Position numbers and translations under genes: made by a program | Part shown: positions 15,813 through 20,758 of the stretch, piece by piece | Layout: each line of letters begins with the position of its first letter | Position numbering within the stretch: the stretch's first letter is position 1 | The notes under the pieces: generated by a model | What the model saw: only the letters and a program-made list of their open reading frames with translations | Database searches by the model: none | Told to the model about the DNA's origin: nothing | Source: CAYMQB01 sp964392665 | Lineage (GTDB): Bacteria; Hydrothermota; E44-bin80 | Length of the DNA stretch: 20,758 nt | Assembly (NCBI GenBank): GCA_964392665.1 | Contig: CAYMQB010000048.1 | Coordinates: 1 to 20,758 of the forward strand | Direction: 5' to 3'

Positions 15813-16146
15813 TTTTTTCTCCTTGTTGTTCTATGCTGTCAACCATCTCAAGGATGATTTTAGCACCCGAAATATTAACACCTTTATCGTGAACAAGATA
15901 ACATACATATTTCAACCTTTTTACATCCTTTTCAGAATACAATCTCCTATTCGTCTGTGTTCTTATGGGACATACGAGTCCTTCTCTGTCATAAATCCGA
16001 AGGGTTTGAGTATGTATCCCCAGTATTTTTGACACGATACTTATTGTGAAAACGGGAGTTTCTTCATTAATTTCGTTCAACTTCCTGTTTTTCTTCCTTG
16101 TTAACTCTGAATTTGTATTAATCTCTTGTTTGCTATCTTCTTTCAT
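15802..16146 (-). CDS. hspR: MerR-family regulator, HspR-like
   Basis: 114 residues from ATG 16146; an in-frame TTG at 16152 would add two residues. After a charged 30-residue tail comes a MerR helix-turn-helix (about 31-100) with VFTISIVSKILGIHTQTLRIYDREGL, RRLYSEKDVKRLKYVCYLV and KGVNISGAKIILE. The LGIHxQTLRxYxREGL and GVNxxGxKxILE patterns are those of HspR, the heat-shock repressor that usually works with DnaK. Its place between hsp20 and htrA supports this. I find no HAIR operator (CTTGAGT-N7-ACTCAAG) in the window. No Shine-Dalgarno lies at normal distance; the only candidate is in a hairpin stem. A four-codon minicistron overlaps the start codon. Confidence 0.85.
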   Translation of the reverse strand: MKEDSKQEINTNSELTRKKNRKLNEINEETPVFTISIVSKILGIHTQTLRIYDREGLVCPIRTQTNRRLYSEKDVKRLKYVCYLVHDKGVNISGAKIILEMVDSIEQQGEKNEE

Positions 16147-16157
16147 AAACAACGCAT
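16143..16157 (-). CDS. Possible four-codon leader minicistron (MRCL) overlapping hspR start
   Basis: ATG at 16157-16155 is followed by three codons and TGA at 16145-16143; the TGA overlaps the hspR ATG as ATGA. The Shine-Dalgarno-like GAGGA in the hairpin's right arm is seven bases from this ATG but about 18 from that of hspR. Translation could reach hspR by termination-reinitiation. Very short, so chance is possible. Confidence 0.3.
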   Translation of the reverse strand: MRCL

Positions 16158-16163
16158 AAAGTC

Positions 16164-16192
16164 ATCCTCGCCCCTTTTAATGGGGCGAGGAT
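16164..16192. promoter_or_regulatory. 11-bp GC-rich hairpin between hsp20 and hspR
   Basis: ATCCTCGCCCC (16164-16174) pairs perfectly with GGGGCGAGGAT (16182-16192) around a 7-base loop. On the plus strand it is followed by AGC and six T, like an intrinsic terminator, but no gene there needs one. On the coding (minus) strand the trailing sequence is GACTTTATG, a poor T-tract, and the right arm contains GAGGA, the only Shine-Dalgarno candidate before hspR. It may cap the hsp20 mRNA and restrain hspR translation. Confidence 0.75.
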
Positions 16193-16199
16193 AGCTTTT

Positions 16200-16652
16200 T
16201 TACTTAACTGTTATTCCGATCTCTTTGGGTTTAACCTTTTCCGATTTCGGAAGGATGACAGTCAGGATTCCCTGTTCATAAGTTGCCGTTACTTTGGCTA
16301 TTTCGACTTCTTTTGGCAAACTTATTACTCTCTTGAATTTGCCATAACTTCTCTCGATTCTGTGGTAGGTTTTGTCCTTTTCTTCTTTTTCAAATTTTCT
16401 TTCACCCATCACTTGAAGCTTTCCTTCGGTAATTGTCAGTTTTATTTCTTCTTTTTTCATACCCGGAAGTTCGGCTACTATTTTTATGTTGTCAGTGGAT
16501 TCTTCGATATCGAGAGCAGGAAACCACAAACCCTGGGATTTTAACTTATCTTCAGGAGTTCTCACTGCGAAATCGTTAAATAGTTTGTCGATTTCTTCTC
16601 GCAGAGAAATCATATCCTTGAAAGGTTCCCATTTTTTGATCCCAAATGTCAT
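16200..16652 (-). CDS. Hsp20/alpha-crystallin small heat-shock protein
   Basis: 150 residues from ATG 16652. An upstream in-frame codon at 16685 would overlap the perfect ribosome binding site AGGAGGTGAT (16665-16656), so that longer form is rejected. The alpha-crystallin domain (about 43-140) shows ELPGMKKEEIKLTI, YGKFKRVISLP and TYEQGILTVILPK. The protein is an ATP-independent chaperone that holds unfolding proteins. It heads the minus-strand block that continues with the HspR-like regulator and htrA, from a consensus sigma-70 promoter. No CIRCE or HAIR element was found at this promoter. Confidence 0.96.
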   Translation of the reverse strand: MTFGIKKWEPFKDMISLREEIDKLFNDFAVRTPEDKLKSQGLWFPALDIEESTDNIKIVAELPGMKKEEIKLTITEGKLQVMGERKFEKEEKDKTYHRIERSYGKFKRVISLPKEVEIAKVTATYEQGILTVILPKSEKVKPKEIGITVK

Positions 16653-16710
16653 ATTATCACCTCCTATGCATATTTTTTGCTCCACCCATTCCTTCTCACT
16701 TCACATATAT

Positions 16711-16739
16711 AATATAATACCTGTTATTGAATTTGTCAA
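16711..16739 (-). promoter_or_regulatory. Sigma-70 promoter of hsp20
   Basis: On the minus strand TTGACA (16739-16734) and TATATT (16716-16711) are 17 bases apart, with a start near 16704 and a leader of about 50 bases. The -35 region contains TTGA-N5-TCAA, a short inverted repeat too imperfect to call a HAIR site. Confidence 0.75.
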
Positions 16740-16785
16740 GTTTTTTATGAATTTTTTTGAAAGTTTCCTAAAAGATATTTTTTAA

Positions 16786-17076
16786 CTATTTGTTTATCAG
16801 ATTATTTAATTGCTTTTCTTCCTTTACTAACTCCTTTTCCAATTTCTTAATTTTGTTTATCAATTCAATTACGCTATCGTCATCAGTAACAGATTTTTTC
16901 CTTCGACCTGTTTTGGCAAGTTCATAAATCCTCCCACCCAATTCTTCGAAGTTCTGCCTGATATTCCTATGGATACCTACGATATCGACCCTCAATTTTC
17001 CAATCTTAGTTAGTTCGTCTGTTTTTTCTGCGGCAAGAATAAACCCTTTTCTTATTTTATCCCATAATGTTTCCAT
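16786..17076 (-). CDS. Small conserved-looking helical/coiled-coil protein, function unknown
   Basis: 96 residues with a good ribosome binding site (GGAGG, four bases from ATG) and its own consensus promoter, so it is very likely real. The N-terminus METLWDKIRKGFILAAEKT precedes a helical middle (KIGKLRVDIVGIHRNIRQNFEELGGRIYELAK) and a lysine/glutamate-rich coiled coil at about 68-96. There is no signal peptide, cysteine or membrane segment, so it is probably cytosolic. The AAEKTDELTKIGKL pattern resembles small stress-linked helical proteins of the YtxH type, but I cannot assign a family. It lies 134 bases upstream of hsp20 with a palindrome inside its promoter spacer. Confidence 0.8.
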   Translation of the reverse strand: METLWDKIRKGFILAAEKTDELTKIGKLRVDIVGIHRNIRQNFEELGGRIYELAKTGRRKKSVTDDDSVIELINKIKKLEKELVKEEKQLNNLINK

Positions 17077-17109
17077 TATTCCTCCTTTATCGATTTTCTT
17101 ATTGGAGGG

Positions 17110-17138
17110 ATAATAACATACTTTGATGTTATAGTCAA
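17110..17138 (-). promoter_or_regulatory. Sigma-70 promoter with internal palindrome, for the small helical gene
   Basis: On the minus strand TTGACT (17138-17133) and TATTAT (17115-17110) are 17 bases apart. ATAACAT-N6-ATGTTAT (17113-17132) fills the spacer and overlaps the -10 box, the typical place for a repressor operator. Confidence 0.7.
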
Positions 17139-17173
17139 TCTATTTCAACGAAGAGTTAGCAAGAAAGTTCCGT

Positions 17174-18658
17174 TTAAGTTGGGAGGATGGGTTTTATAAC
17201 CCTTGGATATTTGCCAAATATTCTTTTGTAAACCTCTGGATAATTGTCTTTTCCTCCTGTTGCAAGAACCGTAATGGGCATTGCTTGTCTGGCAAGGACT
17301 AACATTTTTTTTGTCTTGTTTCTTATTTCCCATTGAGCATGCTTATCCTCTCTTAATCGTGATATGTGGTAGAGCTCTCGTGCATTAACCGAGAGAAGAA
17401 CTCTTTTTCTATGAGCATTAGTCAATACATACTGAGAAACGACTGGAAACTCTTCATTCAACCTATAGAATAAGTTATCAGTCTGTTTAATGAATTCCTT
17501 GAACTTTTCTGCCATTCCCGTTTCATTAATGGATTCTGGAATTGTTACGCCAAGATGAGGGTTGTATCTCTGTGAGGTGATCGTTGCCTGTCTGTGTCTT
17601 TTAAGTTGAGCAAAACATGATGCAGAGACAACTAATTCATAAGTAAGATGTATATACTCGAATTCTCTTAGAACTGTATCGTATAATTCCATGTGCTGAA
17701 AGGCTTTTTTCACCAGATCTTTCTTTGCTTTGGGACTCATGTTTTTTGCTTTTTGTTTCGCTTTTGTAAAAGATATATCTGAAATAGAATGCAGTATTGA
17801 AGAGACAAGGATAGAGTCTGCATTTTTTGTACAGTCGATCAAGTCTACGTCGCATTTTTCCTTCTCCCCAATTTTGCTCTTTTTAACTTTTGCGAAATCC
17901 TTTATAGAGGAGTAAGTTTTTTTATCGAAAGGATTTTCTTCATAGAAAAGTATCACCGATGGAGCGATTTTTTTGACCAGCGCGTGGATTTTTTCCCCGA
18001 ATATTCTTGCTTCTTCCAGATTATGCGAAGCAAATCTTCTCAATAAAAGTTCAAGATTCCTTGCATTAATTGTCTCGCCGATTTGAGTTTTTTGGGACAG
18101 ACCGAGCACATATCTTGCATCTTCATTTGCCTTAATTCGTATGTTCCTTGTTTCCTCTTTTGTTGGTTGTCTTCCAATTTTCTTTTTCTCGGAATTAACG
18201 ATTCTCTTGTATAGTTCATGGTATAATTTTGTTCCCTTATCCATAAGTCTCACAAATCTATCTATGTACCTGCTTTTTGCAATCTCGGGAGGTATGACAT
18301 AATTACCTTTAAGTTTTATATATCTTTGAGATTTTTCTGTGTAGGAACACAGTCTAAACTTTTCAAGTTCTTCTGTTAGTAATCTCGAGATGTCCATTAT
18401 ATCGAAATTGAAAACTGCGTGTTCTGCCACCGAATGGTGTCCCATTTCAAATATTATCTTCCTGTTCGTCCTTCTTGCTTTTTCAATCTCTTTTTTTGCG
18501 ATTTTTCTCAGCTCCTTAACTGGTTTAGGGCTTCTGCTAATTCTTGCATAGGCAGCGGGGAAAACTTCGGGTGTGAGTGCTATGTTGGTCTTATTGTCCT
18601 TTTTGAGTTCTTTAAGTGTTTCGTAGTCTACGTTAAAACCAGCGAGCACAATCTTCAC
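17174..18658 (-). CDS. thyX: Double-domain ThyX-like flavin-dependent thymidylate synthase
   Basis: 494 residues, about twice a normal ThyX (roughly 220). It starts at GTG 18658 with AGAGGA eight bases upstream. ThyX methylates dUMP to dTMP with methylene-THF, FAD and NADPH. Both halves look ThyX-like. The N-terminal half has MGHHSVAEH (72-80), the signature region KFRLCSYTEKSQRY (100-113) and NARNLELLLRRF (198-209). The C-terminal half has LKRHRQATITSQRY (352-365), NARELYHISRL (425-435) and HAQWEIRNKTKKM (440-452). The canonical RHRxxSxNExSxRY is thus split: the first copy lost Arg-His but keeps SxxExSxRY, the second keeps RHR and SQRY but is two residues shorter. Since ThyX active sites lie between subunits, a fused heterodimer-like enzyme is possible. 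No other thymidylate synthase gene is seen here. Confidence 0.88.
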   Translation of the reverse strand: MKIVLAGFNVDYETLKELKKDNKTNIALTPEVFPAAYARISRSPKPVKELRKIAKKEIEKARRTNRKIIFEMGHHSVAEHAVFNFDIMDISRLLTEELEKFRLCSYTEKSQRYIKLKGNYVIPPEIAKSRYIDRFVRLMDKGTKLYHELYKRIVNSEKKKIGRQPTKEETRNIRIKANEDARYVLGLSQKTQIGETINARNLELLLRRFASHNLEEARIFGEKIHALVKKIAPSVILFYEENPFDKKTYSSIKDFAKVKKSKIGEKEKCDVDLIDCTKNADSILVSSILHSISDISFTKAKQKAKNMSPKAKKDLVKKAFQHMELYDTVLREFEYIHLTYELVVSASCFAQLKRHRQATITSQRYNPHLGVTIPESINETGMAEKFKEFIKQTDNLFYRLNEEFPVVSQYVLTNAHRKRVLLSVNARELYHISRLREDKHAQWEIRNKTKKMLVLARQAMPITVLATGGKDNYPEVYKRIFGKYPRVIKPILPT

Positions 18659-18710
18659 TTTTACTGTCCTCTATTCGATAAATTTTTGTAACTGCTTTCG
18701 TTGACTTCAG

Positions 18711-18740
18711 GCTTAAGACGCAAAGTTTTAAGCTTTTTTT
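18711..18740 (+). terminator. Hairpin followed by seven T, plus-strand orientation
   Basis: GCTTAAGAC (18711-18719) pairs with GTTTTAAGC (18725-18733), with one G-U, around GCAAA, followed by T at 18734-18740. It has the shape of an intrinsic terminator on the plus strand, though both flanking genes are on the minus strand. The stem is AT-rich and may be a coincidence. Confidence 0.35.
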
Positions 18741-18751
18741 GCATATTTTTA

Positions 18752-18786
18752 GTCTCCAGTCTTATGTCTGTGGTCTCAGGTCTCGT
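18752..18786 (-). repeat. Degenerate heptamer array E (GTCTnnn x5 on plus strand)
   Basis: GTCT starts at 18752, 18759, 18766, 18773 and 18780 with exact 7-base period. On the minus strand the unit contains AGAC, the same core as array A at 1320-1354. It overlaps the last codons and the stop of the nitroreductase gene. Confidence 0.9.
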
Positions 18787-19300
18787 TTTGCTTCCATTCC
18801 TCATAATGAATAATCTCATCGAGAGACAGCCTATTTTTCTCTATTGGGGAATCGGCAGGATAACCTAATGTAAGCAACTCCACAACTTTGATATGCTCGG
18901 GAATATTAAGAATAGTTCTTACTTTATCAGGATAAAACGAACCTATCCAGCATGTACCAAGGTCAAGTTCGACAGCCGCAAGGGTTAGGTGATCGATGGC
19001 GATTGCTACATCAATCGGGTAACATCGCTCCCCGCACCGCATACTATGCTCATCGGTTTCAGCGCAACAGGCAATGATAACAGGCGCTTGCGCAACAAAC
19101 TCCTGGTTATTCGCAGCTTCCATCAGTTTACGTCTTTTTGCTTCATCCGTAACCACAACGAATCGCCATTCCTGAAAATTACCTGCCGAAGGTGCCAACC
19201 TTACCGCATTGAATATTCTCGTAAGTTTTTCCTTCTCAACTGGTTTTGTAGAATATGCTCTTACACTTCTTCTTTGCCTAATAGCGTCAAAAATGTTCAT
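18776..19300 (-). CDS. Nitroreductase-family FMN oxidoreductase
   Basis: 174 residues from ATG 19300, which has AGGAG five bases upstream; an in-frame GTG at 19306 touches the ribosome binding site and is rejected. Family members are FMN-dependent NAD(P)H oxidoreductases, usually dimeric and cytosolic. Visible are IRQRRSVRAYSTKPV near the N-terminus, the phosphate and flavin region LAPSAGNFQEWRFVVV, the central YPIDVAIAIDHLTLAAVELD with GTCWIGSF, and LTLGYPADSP near the C-terminus. A cysteine-rich segment CCAETDEHSMRCGERC lies mid-protein. The physiological substrate is unknown. The last codons and stop are formed by a 7-base tandem array. thyX follows 117 bases downstream, perhaps on the same transcript, since I see no good promoter between them. 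Confidence 0.93.
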   Translation of the reverse strand: MNIFDAIRQRRSVRAYSTKPVEKEKLTRIFNAVRLAPSAGNFQEWRFVVVTDEAKRRKLMEAANNQEFVAQAPVIIACCAETDEHSMRCGERCYPIDVAIAIDHLTLAAVELDLGTCWIGSFYPDKVRTILNIPEHIKVVELLTLGYPADSPIEKNRLSLDEIIHYEEWKQNET

Positions 19301-19353
19301 AGTCACTCCTTTATTGTAGTCCCCATATGTCCAATTACGCTGCAGTGAGAATG

Positions 19354-19374
19354 AAAGGGGGATTTAGGGGGATT
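19354..19374. repeat. Two-unit 10-base repeat (GGGGGATTnA-like)
   Basis: GGGGG at 19357-19361 and 19367-19371 sit in two similar 10-base units in the 97-base gap between the glycoside hydrolase and nitroreductase genes. On the minus strand it reads as two AATCCCCC units. Nothing else is evident in the gap apart from the ribosome binding site of the nitroreductase gene. Confidence 0.5.
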
Positions 19375-19397
19375 AAAATTCCTCCGATGATAAGATT

Positions 19398-20651
19398 TCA
19401 ATATTCAATAAATATAGGTTGTTCCGTTAGTTCGATATATAGAACATTGTTCTTCATTTCGAGTTTAACGGGTTTTCCGAGAAAATCCAATACCTTTGCA
19501 TTTTTCCTTTCGAATGGTATGGATATGGTTTCCTTTCCTTCTGTTCTCCATACGACCAATTTTTTACCTTTAGGACCTTTAAAAACAAGCAAGAAGTTTT
19601 TCTCTATATCCCCCACTTCAATGCGGGAAACGTTGTTGCAGTGACCATCAAGCTGTTCATTCATAACCTTAAAGGCAGTGTAAGAAGGTTTCAATTTGAA
19701 ATTGGAGTTTATTAGACCATGATTGTTTTCCCGCCATTTGTAGTATATTGCACAGGTAACGCCTGCGTATGCCTCGATACAGAATCTTCTTGTAAGGTAT
19801 TCAGCCTGTTTTAGTTTGGCATGCTTGGCCCCGAGTTTTTCTAAGTCCAGATATGTTAAGCCCCAACCCCATTCGCTTGAAACCATTTTTGGTTTAACTC
19901 TGCCAGACGGGACATATTTATCCATCATTTTTCGCAGTCCTGTATAGCATTTCAAAACTGATTCGGGACCACCTTCTCTATATGGATGAACCGAAACACC
20001 ATCTATAAGTTCAAATAATCCCAGTTTGGCACAATTTTCTATGAATCCAAGGTCACAACCCACTGTTGCCGGTGCGATAATTACAGCATTTTTGTCTTTT
20101 TTCCGAATTGCTTTGCAGGTAAGGTGTAAGAGTTTCATATAATCATCAGGATTTGGTTCGTCTCCCCAGAATTTTGCGATATTCGGTTCGTTCCAAACTT
20201 CCCATATCACCCTTTTGTTTTTATAGTGTTCTGCAGCCGCCTTAGCGTAATTGGCGAATGCCTTTCTATAATCATATGTCTTAATGGATTTTTCCATACC
20301 ATAAAGTCTGTTCTTATAGTCAAGGATGAAAAGGATGCGTACACCCTGTTTCCCCATAGAGTCTACGAGTTCATCGTATCTTGAAAAGTTGTAAATGTGT
20401 TTTTCTCTTTCCACGCCTGCCCAGGTCAGGTCTGCCCTGATGAGTTTGATATGTGCATCTTCTATGAGTTTCAAATCCTTCTCAGGAGCTCCCATGAAGT
20501 GAATATTTACTCCAACACCATCAGGAATAAGAGTTTCTGGGAATCCCCCAATTGCCGTGGGTTGAGTTTTTTGCGAGCAAGTTGCGGACAAAAAGAATAC
20601 AGCAAGGGAAAGTAGAACTAATATATTGAAAGACGTCATTTTGCCAGTCAT
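19398..20651 (-). CDS. Secreted glycoside hydrolase-like protein, clan GH-A (GH5/GH39-like)
   Basis: 417 residues. A signal sequence (core ILVLLSLAVFFLSA) ends at Cys25; the preceding SAT is an imperfect lipobox, so it may be a lipoprotein or simply secreted. The TIM-barrel catalytic region spans about 45-340. VIWEVWNEPN (148-157) carries the probable acid/base Glu155, and KMVSSEWGWGL (255-265) the probable nucleophile Glu260, both typical of clan GH-A retaining enzymes. GVSVHPYREGG (218-228) also fits. The last 70 residues form a small beta domain. Substrate cannot be told. No Shine-Dalgarno precedes the ATG; the promoter geometry predicts a leaderless mRNA. With the LamG and beta-helix protein at the other end, it hints at a polysaccharide-using lifestyle. 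Confidence 0.87.
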   Translation of the reverse strand: MTGKMTSFNILVLLSLAVFFLSATCSQKTQPTAIGGFPETLIPDGVGVNIHFMGAPEKDLKLIEDAHIKLIRADLTWAGVEREKHIYNFSRYDELVDSMGKQGVRILFILDYKNRLYGMEKSIKTYDYRKAFANYAKAAAEHYKNKRVIWEVWNEPNIAKFWGDEPNPDDYMKLLHLTCKAIRKKDKNAVIIAPATVGCDLGFIENCAKLGLFELIDGVSVHPYREGGPESVLKCYTGLRKMMDKYVPSGRVKPKMVSSEWGWGLTYLDLEKLGAKHAKLKQAEYLTRRFCIEAYAGVTCAIYYKWRENNHGLINSNFKLKPSYTAFKVMNEQLDGHCNNVSRIEVGDIEKNFLLVFKGPKGKKLVVWRTEGKETISIPFERKNAKVLDFLGKPVKLEMKNNVLYIELTEQPIFIEY

Positions 20652-20657
20652 AAATTT

Positions 20658-20686
20658 TTTATATCAAACAAATTGCTGCAAGTCAA
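20658..20686 (-). promoter_or_regulatory. Sigma-70 promoter of glycoside hydrolase, leaderless geometry
   Basis: On the minus strand TTGACT (20686-20681) and TATAAA (20663-20658) are 17 bases apart. Six bases then separate the -10 box from the A of the ATG at 20651, the usual +1 position. Confidence 0.7.
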
Positions 20687-20704
20687 GATAAAAAGGAATG
20701 AACA

Positions 20705-20758
20705 CAGACAAATCGAAAGTAGAATTAAGCAGTGTATCTTTGCACTTAAAAATCATCC
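20705..20758 (-). repeat. 54-bp terminal inverted repeat, right copy
   Basis: Exact reverse complement of 1-54. On the minus strand it precedes the promoter of the glycoside hydrolase gene by 18 bases. Confidence 0.95.

Noticed and set aside
16653..16685. Longer N-terminus for Hsp20 starting at 16685
   Set aside because: It would span the perfect AGGAGGTGAT ribosome binding site and has none of its own.
16711..16740. HAIR or CIRCE heat-shock operator at the hsp20 promoter
   Set aside because: Only TTGA-N5-TCAA is seen, far from CTTGAGT-N7-ACTCAAG or TTAGCACTC-N9-GAGTGCTAA.
18752..18786. Intrinsic terminator for the nitroreductase gene
   Set aside because: The sequence is a direct 7-base repeat with no self-complementary stem or T-run on the minus strand.
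1..20758. A linear plasmid or phage with terminal inverted repeats
   Set aside because: Gene content is chromosomal housekeeping (SRP RNA, tRNA, dnaX, recR, nadC, sigma factor) with no replication, capsid or transposase gene; the repeat is better explained by a dispersed sequence or assembly break.

Overview
The window looks like a bacterial chromosomal contig from an uncultured lineage. Secreted proteins end in a T9SS/FlgD-like C-terminal domain, the SRP RNA is the long Alu-containing type, and dnaX-ebfC-recR lies just downstream of it. The style recalls candidate phyla such as WOR-3/Stahlbacteria or relatives of the FCB group. That placement is an inference from gene style; there is no 16S here. 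Housekeeping genes (SRP RNA, tRNA-Pro, dnaX, recR, nadC, a primary-type sigma factor) argue against a plasmid or phage.

Layout. Positions 1-7831 (+) carry three exported proteins. Two are tandem paralogues with seven propeller-like repeats and a C-terminal sorting-type domain, and their promoter regions are duplicated too. The third is a 1494-residue mosaic (two LamG-like folds, beta-helix, PKD, Ig-like, BNR-like propeller). queC follows (+). A minus-strand unit then runs SRP RNA, tRNA-Pro(GGG), dnaX, ebfC, recR, and meets queC tail to tail with one base between stops. nadC (+) diverges from the SRP RNA promoter. Another minus-strand block reads hsp20, hspR-like, htrA, sigma-70 factor, LytM-like protein, which resembles an envelope or heat stress operon. 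After that come a small coiled-coil protein, a double-domain ThyX, a nitroreductase and a clan GH-A-like glycoside hydrolase, all on the minus strand.

The most unusual signal is a set of six short degenerate tandem arrays with an exact 7-base period, four to five units each. Five lie within positions 1320-1869, inside the coding sequences of the two paralogues, where they supply the linker, surface-loop insertions and even the signal-peptide core. The sixth overlaps the nitroreductase stop codon. Two adjacent arrays are in opposite orientation. Other points of interest are two genes whose promoter geometry puts the transcription start on the ATG (leaderless), a LytM protein lacking zinc ligands, a ThyX fusion whose signature motif is split between its halves, a hairpin that hides the only Shine-Dalgarno sequence upstream of hspR, an SRP RNA joined to tRNA-Pro by three bases, and a perfect 54-bp inverted repeat at the two ends of the window.
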